Below the pieces are notes generated by a model. The model did no database searches, was not told the DNA's origin, and saw only the letters and a list, made by a program, of their open reading frames with translations. From Amycolatopsis marina (lineage in GTDB: Bacteria > Actinomycetota > Actinomycetes > Mycobacteriales > Pseudonocardiaceae), in NCBI RefSeq assembly GCF_900111885.1, contig NZ_FOKG01000002.1:209825-273824 (forward strand): a stretch of DNA of 64,000 nt. Reading direction: 5' to 3'. Shown piece after piece: positions 45,451 to 56,615 of this stretch (positions are counted from its first letter, which is position 1; each line of letters begins with the position of its first letter). A program made the translations under genes and the position numbers.

Positions 45451-46356
45451 GTGACCGACAGCCCCGGCGACGACGTGCTCGCCGCCCTGTGCCGGAGGCT
45501 GGACCGGGACCCCGCGACGCTGAAACGGTTTCCGGACGGATCGTTGCCGGTGTACGAACTGGGTTCGGATCTCGTGCTCAAGCTGTACCCGCCGGAGGAT
45601 CTGGACGAGCTGCGAGTCGAGGCCGCGGCGCTGCGGGCGGTTCAGGGCAGGCTGCCGATCGCGACGCCCGACGTCGTCGACACCGGAGCGACCGGCGGCT
45701 GGGGCTACCTGTTGATGGGCAGGCTGCCCGGAGAGAGCCTGAAGTCCGTCTGGCCCCGGCTGTCCCCTGTGGAACGTTCGGAGCTGGCAGGCGTTCTCGG
45801 CAGGACACTCGCCGCACTACACGCGACCGGCGGTGCGCGCCTCGAGGACATTCCTCGGCCCGACTGGGCCGAGTTCGTCGCACGGCAACGGGCCACCGCG
45901 GTCGAACGCCAGCGCGCGAACGGGCTCGACGAAGGCTGGCTGACCCAGATCCCGTCCTTCTTGGACACTGTCGACGACACGAAACTGGCCTGTGCAGGGC
46001 CCGTGCTGCTGCACACCGAGGTCATGCGCGATCACCTCGTACTTTCACGAACGGCTTCGGGGTGGGTTCCGTCCGGCTTGTTCGACTTCGAACCGGCGAT
46101 GCTCGGGGCACCGGAGTACGAGTTCGTGGCCGTCGGCCTGTTCGTCTCGGCCGGCGACGCACGTTTCCTGCGCGAGCTGCTCCTTGCCTACGGATACCTT
46201 CCTGAGCAGCTCGGCGACGAACTGGCCCGCAGGCTCCTCGCGTACACGCTGCTGCACCGGTACTCGAACCTGCGCTGGTATCTGCGCGAGCTGCCCGCTC
46301 CTACCGAACCCACCCTCGACTCCCTGGCCGTGCGCTGGTTCGGCACCGGAGCCTGA
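45451..46356 (+). CDS. APH-fold phosphotransferase with altered catalytic loop
   Basis: A 301-residue kinase-like protein of the aminoglycoside phosphotransferase/choline kinase fold. Nucleotide-lobe features are VYELGSDLVLKLYPP and LLMGRLPGESL. The catalytic loop, normally HGDxxxxN, reads HTEVMRDH, so the base Asp is Glu and the Mg-binding Asn is His. The following DxE motif is present in LFDFEPAM. Similar HTE forms exist in hygromycin-kinase-like proteins, so activity is possible. GTG 45451 begins right after a GTCGTCGCC leader with no strong site. It is divergent from the SDR and followed by the hydratase gene. Substrate unknown. Confidence 0.75.
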   Translation: MTDSPGDDVLAALCRRLDRDPATLKRFPDGSLPVYELGSDLVLKLYPPEDLDELRVEAAALRAVQGRLPIATPDVVDTGATGGWGYLLMGRLPGESLKSVWPRLSPVERSELAGVLGRTLAALHATGGARLEDIPRPDWAEFVARQRATAVERQRANGLDEGWLTQIPSFLDTVDDTKLACAGPVLLHTEVMRDHLVLSRTASGWVPSGLFDFEPAMLGAPEYEFVAVGLFVSAGDARFLRELLLAYGYLPEQLGDELARRLLAYTLLHRYSNLRWYLRELPAPTEPTLDSLAVRWFGTGA

Positions 46357-46424
46357 GGCGTTCGTACCGGTCAGCGGTACACCGATCTTGCCGGGACACC
46401 CACGCGCGAGCAGGGTGGGCGAGC

Positions 46425-47222
46425 ATGGAAGCCAGCGCCGTACGCGCCGCGGCCGACCTGCTGCAAGGGGCCTATCGCAGCAGGACGCCGATCGCGCCAT
46501 TGATCGACGAGTATCCCGACGCGGACGTCACCGACGCCTACCGGATCCAGCAGGAGCAGGTCCGCCGCTGGAACGAGGCAGGCGACCCCGTCAAGGGGCA
46601 CAAGGTCGGCCTTGCCTCCGCGGCCATGCAGCGGCAGATGGGAGTGGATCAGCCCGACTACGGGCACCTGCTCGGCGGCATGTTCCACCTGGAGCATCAG
46701 CCGATCCCGGCGCAGCGGTTCCTGCAACCGCGGATCGAGCCGGAAATCGCGTTCGTCCTCGGCCGCAGGCTGTCCGGGCCGGGAGTCACCGTGGCCGACG
46801 CCATCCAGGCCGTCGACTTCGTGCTGCCCGCGCTGGAGATCGTCGACTCCAGGATCAGCGACTGGCGGATCTCGATCGTCGACACGATCGCCGACAACGC
46901 GTCCTCCGGCGGGGTCATCCTCGGCAGCAAACCCACCTCACTCACGGCCGTGGACCTGCGACTGGCCGGCTGCACCCTGCATTACGGCGGAGACCTGGTG
47001 GCGACCGGCGCGGGCGGGGCCGTGCTCGGGTCACCGGTCAACGCGCTGGTGTGGCTCGCCAACACCGTCGGCCCGCTGGGGATTGATCTCGAACCCGGTC
47101 ATGTGGTCCTTCCCGGCTCGATGACCAGGGCGGTTCCGGTTCGCCCCGGGGACGCGGTGGTGGCGGACATCGCCGGGCTGGGCAGCGTCACCGCGGTGTT
47201 CGACAGGGAGGGACGGCCATGA
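46425..47222 (+). CDS. 2-oxopent-4-enoate hydratase (MhpD-like)
   Basis: A 265-residue FAH-fold enzyme of the meta-cleavage pathway, adding water to a 2-oxo-pent-4-enoate-type acid. Metal-ligand positions are intact: E105 and E107 in RIEPEIAFVLG, and E138 in LPALEIVDSR. The end reads VLPGSMTRAVPVRPGDAVVADIAGLGSV. These match the E. coli MhpD ligand spacing. It is coupled by four bases to a shortened paralogue. No ring-cleavage dioxygenase is in the window, so its substrate may come from another locus, or the pair may act on a related oxo acid. Confidence 0.85.
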   Translation: MEASAVRAAADLLQGAYRSRTPIAPLIDEYPDADVTDAYRIQQEQVRRWNEAGDPVKGHKVGLASAAMQRQMGVDQPDYGHLLGGMFHLEHQPIPAQRFLQPRIEPEIAFVLGRRLSGPGVTVADAIQAVDFVLPALEIVDSRISDWRISIVDTIADNASSGGVILGSKPTSLTAVDLRLAGCTLHYGGDLVATGAGGAVLGSPVNALVWLANTVGPLGIDLEPGHVVLPGSMTRAVPVRPGDAVVADIAGLGSVTAVFDREGRP

Positions 47223-47731
47223 GCGGCACTGAGCACGGAATGCTGCTGGACGACGCGAGCCCGCTGACCGCCGCGATGGCGCTGCACCCAGGGGACCACC
47301 TGGACGTGTCCGGGCTCGCCGAACCGAAAGTGAGCGCGCATCTCGCCGTCGTGCTCCGTGAGCGCCTGAGCGGGGAGGTCTCCGCGGTGCGTGCACTGCT
47401 CGCCGTCGAGGCCGTATGTGGCGCGCTGCTGGCCAGCGAGGAGGACCGGGCGGTCCGCTGGCTCACCGGCCCGGCCGCCAGACCGGTCAACGAGGTCGAC
47501 CTGCTGCTGGAAGGGTGCCTGGTGGAGGTCGACGGCCAGATTGCCGACAGCGCGACCATCGCGGCCGTCCGGCTGGCCGAGACACTGGTGCGCGCCGCTC
47601 GGACCGGCGAACTGCCGTCCGGGGCGGTTCTGTTGACCGGAGCACTCACCGAGCCGGTCTCGGTCCGGGCTGGAATGCGAGTGGCGGGCCACTTCAGCAC
47701 ACTCGGTTCACTGACGGTCGCGGTGCGTTAA
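47219..47731 (+). CDS. Shortened FAH-fold paralogue lacking metal ligands
   Basis: A 170-residue protein homologous to the second two thirds of the preceding hydratase. The block LLTGALTEPVSVRAGMRVAGHF matches LPGSMTRAVPVRPGDAVVADIA, and VDLLLEGCLVEVDGQIADS matches VDLRLAGCTLHYGGDLVAT. The first ligand Glu is kept (E35 in AEPKVSA), but the second is Lys37, and the third position is Leu71. About 70 N-terminal residues are missing. It overlaps the hydratase gene by ATGA. In known pathways the hydratase and oxalocrotonate decarboxylase of this fold form a complex, so a non-catalytic partner role is likely. Confidence 0.75.
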   Translation: MSGTEHGMLLDDASPLTAAMALHPGDHLDVSGLAEPKVSAHLAVVLRERLSGEVSAVRALLAVEAVCGALLASEEDRAVRWLTGPAARPVNEVDLLLEGCLVEVDGQIADSATIAAVRLAETLVRAARTGELPSGAVLLTGALTEPVSVRAGMRVAGHFSTLGSLTVAVR

Positions 47732-47769
47732 CTATTTTGCCGAGCTTGGCGGCGGAAACGGCCGAACTC

Positions 47770-47793
47770 GATCTTGCTTGGGGGTACTTGCAG
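47770..47793. repeat. 24-bp interspersed repeat, inverted single copy
   Basis: GATCTTGCTTGGGG followed by GTACTTGCAG, the reverse complement of the unit at 15844 and 40824. It lies 38 bases after the shortened FAH-fold gene. Confidence 0.85.
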
Positions 47794-48208
47794 ACGCTCC
47801 AACACGAGTGCGGGAGGCTCGATGGCCGGATCGAAGGAAGTTTTCGCGACAGGATCGTTATCTGCGGCGGGTGGGCGAGCGGGACGGTCCTCCGACGGAC
47901 GTCACACCCGTTTTCCCTGTTCAGCTGGCCGGTCGGGATTTATCCTCGGTGCCTGGACGCCGAACAACGGCAGTCAACACTTGCGTGTTGTTTCCCACGC
48001 GTCGGCTTTGACCTATGCCGATAACGGCGAATTCACACTAGTGTCATAAGACCGGCGAACCCGGGAGTAACCGACGCGCGCTTCCCCGGTCCCCACCACA
48101 GGGCCCTTGGCGCGCGCTTTGCAGTAGACGCAGTACAGCGAAGTACGCGATACGCACAGCGACGTGCGAGGCCATACGACGAGGTGTGGCCATCCGGCGA
48201 TGTCCGGG
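47794..48208 (+). other. Intergenic leader region upstream of gltB, no gene recognised
   Basis: About 415 bases without a convincing protein. Possible short frames lack ribosome sites and protein-like composition. It may contain the gltB promoter and an untranslated leader, since the gene's own ribosome site is at 48321 and a hairpin lies at 48209. Confidence 0.4.
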
Positions 48209-48228
48209 GCCCCTCTCGGGGCTTTCTC
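48209..48228 (+). promoter_or_regulatory. Attenuator-like hairpin upstream of gltB
   Basis: GCCCC pairs with GGGGC around TCTC, followed by TTTCTCAT. This is a short intrinsic-terminator shape about 110 bases before the gltB start. If transcribed, it could control readthrough; the surrounding GGGG/CCCC blocks offer an alternative pairing. Confidence 0.4.
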
Positions 48229-48336
48229 ATCTCTCGACTGACCATCGCAACACCGGGCCGGATCGTTAGCCAGGTGCGACTTCACCTGCCCCACGAACCG
48301 ACCCGGCCGCGCCGACGCCTAGGAGGGCGGCCAGCC

Positions 48337-51300
48337 GTGAACCGCCACGCACTGAGCTCGCACGAGCCGCACCGCAAGCAGGGCTTGTACGACGAGCAGT
48401 ACGAGCACGACGCCTGTGGCGTCGCATTCGTCGCCGATCTCGCAGGCAAAAGAGATCACGCGATCGTGCGCAAGGCCCTCGTCGCCCTGCGCAACCTCGA
48501 ACACCGCGGCGCCCGGGGCGCCGAGCCGGAGACCGGCGACGGCGCGGGAATTCTGATCCAGGTCCCGGACGCCTTCTACCGCGAGGTTGTGGACTTCGAA
48601 CTGCCCGAGCCCGGCGCCTACGCCGTCGGCACGGCGTTCCTGCCGACCGGCGAATCCGCCCGTGGCCGCGCCATGACCACCATCGAGGCGATCGCCGCCG
48701 AGGAGGACATGCGCATCCTCGGCTGGCGCGAACTGCCCGTGCACACCGAGCACGTCGGTCCCACCGCGCGGACCACGATGCCGCACTTCGCCCAGCTGTT
48801 CCTCGCCCCGCGCCATGAGGGCGTCACCGGTCTCGCACTGGAGCGAGCCGCGTTCTGCGTCCGCAAGCGGGTCGAGCACGAACTCGCCGACTCCGCCGAC
48901 GGTGACGTCTACTTCCCGAGCCTGTCCTCCAGGACGATTGTCTACAAGGGAATGCTCACCGAGCCGCAGGTGGAGAAGTTCTTCGACGACCTCAGCGACG
49001 AGCGAGTAACCAGCGCCATCGGCCTGGTGCACTCCCGATTCTCCACCAACACGTTCCCGTCCTGGCCGCTCGCGCACCCGTACCGCTACGTGGCGCACAA
49101 CGGCGAGATCAACACCCTGCGCGGCAACCGCAACTGGATGGACGCCAGGGAGTCCATGCTGGACACCGACCTGATTCCCGGTGACCTCAAGCGGATCTAC
49201 CCGATCATCACCCGCGGCGCGAGCGACTCCGCCTCGTTCGATGAGGTGCTGGAACTGCTGCACCTCGGCGGGCGCTCGCTGCCGCACGCCGTGCTGATGA
49301 TGATTCCGGAGGCCTGGGAGAACCACCAGGAGATGGACCCCGCCCGCAGGGCGTTCTACGAGTTCCACTCGACGCTGATGGAACCCTGGGACGGTCCGGC
49401 GCTGGTCTCGTTCACCGACGGCACCCAGATCGGCGCCGTGCTCGACCGCAACGGCCTCCGCCCCGCTCGCTACTGGGTCACCGAGGACGGTCTCGTCGTG
49501 CTGGCCAGCGAGGTCGGCGTGCTCGACATCGAGCCTTCGAAGATCGTCAAGAAGGGCCGGCTCGAGCCCGGCCGCATGTTCCTCGTCGACACCGCGCAGG
49601 GGCGCATCATCGACGACGAGGAGATCAAGGGCGGCCTGGCCGCGGAGCACCCCTACGACGAGTGGGTGCACGACGGGCTGCTGCACCTGGACGAGCTGCC
49701 CGAGCGCGAGCGCGAAGTACCGACGCACTCCTCGCTGGTCCGCCGCCAGCAGGCGTTCGGCTACACGGAGGAGGAGCTCGACGTCCTGCTCAAGCCGATG
49801 GCGGCGGCGGGCGCGGAACCGATCGGCTCGATGGGCAACGACTCACCGCTGGCCCCGCTCTCCAGCAGGCCACGGCAGATCTTCGACTACTTCACCCAGC
49901 TCTTCGCACAGGTCACCAACCCGCCGCTGGACGCGATCCGGGAGGAGCTGGTGACCGCACTTGGCACCCAGCTCGGGTCGGAGCCGAACCTGCTCGAGGC
50001 TGGCGCGGACTCGTGCAGGCGGATCGTGCTGCCGTTCCCGGTGCTGGACAACGACGAGCTCGCCAAGCTCGTGCACATCAACGACGACGGCACGCTGCCG
50101 GAGTTCCAGGCGGTGACCGTCCTCGGTCGCTACGAGGTAGCGGGCGGCGGCGAGGCGCTGAACCGGCGGCTCGACGAGATCCGCAAGGAGGTCTCCGAAG
50201 CCATTGAGGACGGTGCACGCCTGATCGTGCTGTCCGACCGTGGCGTGGACGAGAAGCACGCGGCGATCCCCTCGCTCCTGCTCACCGGCGCCGTGCACCA
50301 CCACCTGGTCCGGGAGAAGACCCGCACCCAGGTAGGCCTGATCGTGGAGTCCGGCGACGCCCGCGAGGTGCACCACATCGCGCTGCTGATCGGCTACGGC
50401 GTGGCCGCGGTCAACCCGTACATGGCGATGGCAACCGTGGAGGAGATGGCCGAGCGCGACCTGATCCCCGGGGTGGACGCCAAGCAGGCCACCAGGAACC
50501 TGATCAAGGCGCTGGGCAAGGGCGTGCGCAAGACGATGTCCAAGATGGGCGTCTCCACCGTCGCCTCCTACACCGGCGCGCAGATCTTCGAGGCGATCGG
50601 GCTCGGTGAGGAGGTCATCGAGAACTGTTTCACCGGCACCACCTCCCGCCTCGGCGGCGTCGGCTTCGACACGCTCGCCCTGGAGGTGCAGAAGCGGCAC
50701 GCCACCGCGTTCCCCAAGGACGGCGTACGGGCGAGCCACCGCGAGCTGGAGACCGGTGCCGACTACCAGTGGCGCCGCGAGGGCGAGCCACACGTGTTCA
50801 ACCCGCAGACGGTGTTCAAGCTGCAGCACTCCACCCGCTCGGGGAAGTACGAGATCTTCAAGGAGTACACGAAGGCCGTCGACGATCAGTCCGAGCGGCT
50901 GATGACCCTGCGCGGTCTCTTCGGCTTCAGGGAGAGCGAGCGAGCGCCGGTGCCGATCGAGGAGGTCGAGCCGGTTTCCGAGATCGTCAAGCGGTTCGCC
51001 ACCGGCGCCATCTCCTACGGCTCGATCTCACAGGAGATGCACCAGACGCTCGCGATCGCGATGAACCGCCTCGGCGGCAAGTCGAACACCGGTGAGGGCG
51101 GTGAGGACGCCGAGCGGCTCTACGACCCGGAACGGCGTTCCGCGGTCAAGCAGGTCGCGAGTGGACGGTTCGGCGTCACCAGCGAGTACCTGGTGAACGC
51201 CGACGACATCCAGATCAAGATGGCGCAGGGCGCGAAGCCCGGCGAGGGCGGGCAGCTGCCTGGCAGCAAGGTGTACCCGTGGATCGCCAGGACCCGCTAC

Positions 51301-52882
51301 TCGACACCGGGTGTCGGCCTGATCTCCCCGCCGCCGCACCACGACATCTACTCCATCGAGGATCTGGCACAGCTGATCCACGACCTGAAGAACGCCAACC
51401 CCTCGGCACGCATCCATGTGAAGCTGGTGTCCGAGGTCGGGGTCGGCACGGTCGCGGCCGGTGTGTCCAAGGCACATGCCGACGTGGTGCTCATCTCCGG
51501 GCATGACGGCGGCACCGGCGCCTCTCCCCTGTCTTCCATCAAGCACGCCGGTGGCCCATGGGAGCTGGGGCTCGCCGAGACGCAGCAGACGTTGCTGTCC
51601 AACCGGTTGCGCGACCGGATCGTCGTGCAGACCGACGGCCAGCTCAAGACCGGCCGGGACGTGATGATCGCCGCGCTGCTCGGCGCGGAGGAGTTCGGCT
51701 TCGCGACCGCGCCCCTGGTGGTGTCGGGCTGCATCATGATGCGCGTCTGTCACCTGGACACCTGCCCGGTCGGTGTCGCGACCCAGAACCCGGTGCTGCG
51801 GGAGAAGTTCAGCGGCAAGGCCGAGTACGTGGTGAACTTCTTCGAGTTCATCGCGCAGGAGGTCCGGGAGTACTTGGCGGAGCTGGGTTTCCGGTCCATC
51901 GAAGAGGCCGTCGGCCATGCCGAGCTGCTGGACACCCGCAAGGCGGTCGAGCACTGGAAGGCGTCGGGGCTGGACCTCACGCCGATCTTCCACGTGCCGG
52001 AGCTGGAGCCGCGCGCGGCACGGCACCAGGTGGTCACCCAGGACCACGGGCTGGACAGGGCATTGGACAACACGCTGATCCAGCTCGCCGAGGGTGCACT
52101 GTCCTCGGGCGACCGGGTCCGGCTGGAACTGCCGGTGCGCAACGTGAACCGCACGGTGGGCACGATGCTGGGCTCCGAGCTGACCAAGAAGTGGGGCGGT
52201 GACGGCCTGCCCGACGACACCATCGACGTGACCTTCACCGGCACCGCGGGCCAGTCCTTCGGCGCCTTCGTGCCGAAGGGAATCACCCTGCGGCTCGTCG
52301 GTGACGGCAACGACTACGTCGGCAAGGGCCTGTCCGGCGGGCGCATCATCGTGCGTCCCGACCACAGCGCACAGTTCCCCGCCGAGGAGCACATCATCGC
52401 TGGCAACGTCATCGGTTACGGCGCGACCAGCGGCGAGATCTTCCTGCGCGGCAAGGTCGGCGAGCGCTTCTGCGTCCGCAACTCCGGCGCGCTGGCCGTC
52501 GTCGAGGGCGTCGGCGACCACGGCTGCGAGTACATGACCGGTGGCCGGGTCGCGGTGCTGGGACCGACCGGCCGCAACTTCGCGGCGGGTATGTCCGGCG
52601 GTGTCGCGTATGTACTCGACCTCGACCCGAAACGGGTCAACCAGGAGATGGTGGATCTCGACCCGCTCGATGACGAGGACGGCGAGATTCTCCGCGATGC
52701 GGTGGAACGCCACTACGCGGAGACCGAGTCGGCCGTGGCCCGCACGCTGCTGGCCGAATGGGACACCGCCATCGACCGGTTCTCGAAGGTCATGCCGAAG
52801 GACTACAAGCGTGTCCTGAGCGCGCAGGCTGCGGCCGAGCGCGACGGCAGGGACCCCAACGTTGCGATCATGGAGGCCGCAC

Positions 52883-52890
<8 letters not shown>
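48337..52890 (+). CDS. gltB: Glutamate synthase large subunit
   Basis: A 1517-residue enzyme that makes two glutamates from glutamine and 2-oxoglutarate. The N-terminal class II amidotransferase domain has the nucleophile Cys in [13 protein letters not shown] (about residue 27), implying removal of a short propeptide. The central and FMN domain contains [10 protein letters not shown] and [13 protein letters not shown]. The [3Fe-4S] cluster motif is [19 protein letters not shown] with three Cys. The C-terminal helix domain has [14 protein letters not shown] 48337 has AGGAGGG ten bases upstream. Length is typical. The next gene overlaps by eight bases. Confidence 0.97.
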
Positions 52891-54334
<1,444 letters not shown>

Positions 54335-54341
54335 CAGAGCC

Positions 54342-54380
54342 GGAGCGGGCCGCGCACAACGGCGTGTGCGGACCCGCTCC
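54342..54380 (+). terminator. Terminator after gltD
   Basis: GGAGCGGG pairs with CCCGCTCC and, after a small internal loop, CGCACA pairs with TGTGCG around a six-base loop. It starts eight bases past the gltD stop. Confidence 0.75.
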
Positions 54381-54424
54381 ACACCTCCGGGGTTGAGTCC
54401 TGCCCCGGCGGGTACCCGACAGGT

Positions 54425-54715
54425 ATGCCTCACGACGACAGGGGCAGACGGCGTACTCGTGCGGAGTACGCGCAGGGCCTGCCCGACTACCACGACCCGA
54501 CTGGTGGGTTCGGCGGAGCCGCACCGGCCTACAGCGCGCTGACACTGCGCATCGTGCTGGCGAGTATCGGACTGCTGTTGGCCTTGGCCGCAGGCGTGTA
54601 CTTCGCGACGCAAGGCGTGACCTGGGCAGTCATCGCGCTCGGGGTGTTCGCGCTGGCCAGCGCGATCGACCTCGGCTGGGTGATTCACCGCAAGCGACGC
54701 GGTGAACCCGGTTGA
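54425..54715 (+). CDS. DUF6343-family membrane protein
   Basis: A 96-residue protein. The N-terminal part is charged and reads RTRAEYAQGLPDYHDPTGGF. It is followed by two hydrophobic segments, TLRIVLASIGLLLALAAGVYF and TWAVIALGVFALASAIDLGW (about residues 40-85), and a basic tail RKRRGE facing the cytoplasm. The pattern fits DUF6343 of actinobacteria, a family with no assigned function. It is convergent with the ROK kinase gene, three bases apart. No regulation signal is apparent. Confidence 0.75.
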   Translation: MPHDDRGRRRTRAEYAQGLPDYHDPTGGFGGAAPAYSALTLRIVLASIGLLLALAAGVYFATQGVTWAVIALGVFALASAIDLGWVIHRKRRGEPG

Positions 54716-54718
54716 CGC

Positions 54719-55636
54719 TCACCGGCCTGCCACTTCCAGGGCCATCAGCCCCGCGCCGAGGCAGCCTGCCTCCGCGCCCAGTTCCGCCAGCACCAGCCGC
54801 GGCACGCGCTGGAACGGCAGATTCGCGCTGAGCCAGCGCCCGACCGGATCGAGCAGCACGGAACCGGCCTCGAAGAGCCCGCCGCCGAGCACCACGACCT
54901 CGGGCGCGACGAGGGTGGCCAGCACCCGCAACCCCTTGCCCAGCCCCTCGGTGGCGTCCCGCACGATTTCGGCCGCGATCGTATCGCCCGCTTCGGCGGC
55001 CCGGAGCACCTCGGCCGCTCCCGTCGCCGCTACGCCGGCCCGTTCGCCGTAACGCCGGGCGATGCCACCCGCCGAAGCCACCACCTCGAGGCAGCCGACC
55101 GCACCGCAGCCGCAGGGCAGGCCGTGCCCGATGTCGACGTGTCCGAGTTCCCCCGCGTGTCCGCCTGCCCGATACGGCCTGCCGTCGAGCAGCAGCGCCG
55201 CGGCGATCCCCGTGCCGACGGGGACCACTGCGACGTCGCGGTACCCACGCGCGGCACCGAGCCGCCACTCGGCCAGTCCACCCGCGCTGACATCGTGGCC
55301 GAACGCCACCGGCACACCGAGGCGATCACGGAGCATCGCGGCGAAAGGCACGTCGCGCCAGCCGAGATTCGCCGCGAACCGCGCGATTCCCGCCTCTTCA
55401 TCCACAATGCCCGGTACGACCGCTCCCGCCGCGACCGGCCGCAGCCCGGAAGCCGTGCTCATTTCCCTGGCCATGTCGGCGATCTCGTCGGCGACCGCCA
55501 CCGCGGACACGACACCCTGGGCGGCGGCGGGAACGGCACGGCGCAGCGCCGCGATCCGGCTGCCCGCCGCGTCGAGCAGTGCGGCCTTGATGCTGGAACC
55601 GCCGACGTCGAACGCGGCGACAACGGGAACGTTCAT
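54719..55636 (-). CDS. ROK-family sugar kinase or regulator without HTH
   Basis: A 305-residue ROK protein. ATP-binding motif: VAAFDVGGSSIKAALLD at the start. Substrate and Zn motif: GELGHVDIGHGLPCGCGAVGCLEVVAS, containing the ROK Cys/His set. The catalytic Asp is in FGHDVSAGGLAEW. It lacks the N-terminal helix-turn-helix of ROK repressors, so it is most likely a cytosolic kinase for glucose or N-acetyl amino sugars. ATG 55636 fits the family start; in-frame ATGs at 55642 and 55660 are possible. Neighbours give no pathway context. Confidence 0.85.
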   Translation of the reverse strand: MNVPVVAAFDVGGSSIKAALLDAAGSRIAALRRAVPAAAQGVVSAVAVADEIADMAREMSTASGLRPVAAGAVVPGIVDEEAGIARFAANLGWRDVPFAAMLRDRLGVPVAFGHDVSAGGLAEWRLGAARGYRDVAVVPVGTGIAAALLLDGRPYRAGGHAGELGHVDIGHGLPCGCGAVGCLEVVASAGGIARRYGERAGVAATGAAEVLRAAEAGDTIAAEIVRDATEGLGKGLRVLATLVAPEVVVLGGGLFEAGSVLLDPVGRWLSANLPFQRVPRLVLAELGAEAGCLGAGLMALEVAGR

Positions 55637-55714
55637 ACCCCGCATCCTGCCCCGAGTCATCTTGAGCGACGTGTCCGGAAGCAGGACCCGGACTTGACCT
55701 ATCGACTTTCGATG

Positions 55715-55747
55715 CTATCGTCTTTCGATAACATCGAAAAACGATAG
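55715..55747. promoter_or_regulatory. 33-bp near-palindrome operator at the membrane-protein/Xre operon
   Basis: The 33-base site has half-sites CTATCGTCTTTCGAT and its complement, with two mismatched positions plus the three central bases. A third half-site, CTATCGACTTTCGAT, lies immediately upstream at 55699-55713. TTGACC at 55694-55699 and TATCGT at 55716-55721 (spacer 16) make a promoter overlapping the site, and the right end overlaps the ribosome site TAGGAG. The Xre protein encoded in the operon is the obvious ligand. Confidence 0.75.
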
Positions 55748-55758
55748 GAGTTGTGATC

Positions 55759-56394
55759 ATGTCCCCGCTTCGGAAGCGTCTGACCGAACCGCTGAGCACT
55801 GCGGACAAGCGAACCATCACCATCGTCGGCTCGCTCTTCGTGCTGGCCTTCGCCCTGGTGAACCTCGGCAAATTCAGTTCAATGAACACCGGCTGCGTCG
55901 AAATCAGCCAGGGCGGTCCCCTAACGGGCAGCACTGTTCTCGACTCCGGCGTACCCGTCACCGCGGCCAGCAACCGCGTTTGCGGGCCTCTCGGGCAGGA
56001 CCTCGCCACCCCGGACCTGTTGCTCTCGATCGGCGCCACGTTGCCCTCGTTGCTGTTCAGCGGGGTCGCGTTGCTGCTGCTGTGGCGGTTCCTCTGGGGC
56101 GCGGTCCGCCCTGGACTGCACTCACCCGTCACGCCGGGACGAATGCGCCTGCTCGGCTGGTTCGTACTCATCGGTGGCCCAGTCTCCGAAGCCGCTCGGC
56201 ACTTCTTCACCTACGAACTCGCCGAAAGCCTGCTCGGTGCGGAATACGGCCTGAGTGGCTACCCCGCATGGATGCAGGAGTTGCAGATGGACTTCCCGTG
56301 GTGGTCGGTGTTCGCCGGCGTGTCCGCGCTCGTGGTGGCGAAACTGCTGCGCATCGAGGTCCGGATGGCCGAGGACCTGGAAGGGACGATCTGA
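55759..56394 (+). CDS. Membrane protein, DUF2975-like
   Basis: A 211-residue integral membrane protein with about four hydrophobic segments, including ITIVGSLFVLAFALVNLG near the start and LLLSIGATLPSLLFSGVALLL in the middle. A loop near residues 45-75 holds two Cys (TGCVEISQGG and NRVCGPLG) that could form a disulphide outside the cell. ATG 55759 has AGGAG eight bases upstream; a GTG six bases earlier lacks spacing. It overlaps the Xre gene by three bases. This pairing of DUF2975-like membrane protein with a small Xre regulator occurs in many bacteria, and the function is unknown. Confidence 0.75.
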   Translation: MSPLRKRLTEPLSTADKRTITIVGSLFVLAFALVNLGKFSSMNTGCVEISQGGPLTGSTVLDSGVPVTAASNRVCGPLGQDLATPDLLLSIGATLPSLLFSGVALLLLWRFLWGAVRPGLHSPVTPGRMRLLGWFVLIGGPVSEAARHFFTYELAESLLGAEYGLSGYPAWMQELQMDFPWWSVFAGVSALVVAKLLRIEVRMAEDLEGTI

Positions 56395-56615
56395 TGCCGC
56401 CCGAGGAAGCACACCGGATCCGGATACACCTCGACGCCGTGCTCGCCGACCGGGAGATGACGGTGGCGGAACTCGCCGAACGGGTGGGACTCACGCCGGT
56501 GAACATCTCCGTACTCAAGAACGGCCGGGCCAAGGCGATCCGCTTCTCGACGTTGTCGAAGCTGTGCGAGGTGCTCGGCTGTCAGCCAGGTGACCTGCTC
56601 ACGTTCGGCCGCTAG
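56394..56615 (+). CDS. Small Xre-family regulator (YozG-like)
   Basis: A 73-residue helix-turn-helix protein consisting of almost only the DNA-binding domain: RIHLDAVLADREMTVAELAE, RVGLTPVNISVLKNGRAKAI, FSTLSKLCEVLGCQPGDLL. The size and sequence match YozG/Cro-C1-type regulators. ATG 56394 overlaps the preceding stop (TGATG). It probably binds the large near-palindrome at 55715-55747 and represses its own operon. The 3' end overlaps the 3' end of the convergent cobD gene by about 17 bases. Confidence 0.9.
   Translation: MPPEEAHRIRIHLDAVLADREMTVAELAERVGLTPVNISVLKNGRAKAIRFSTLSKLCEVLGCQPGDLLTFGR

Noticed and set aside
47774..48049. Small open frames in the gap before gltB
   Set aside because: No ribosome sites, overlap with a repeat copy, and no protein-like pattern; treated as intergenic.
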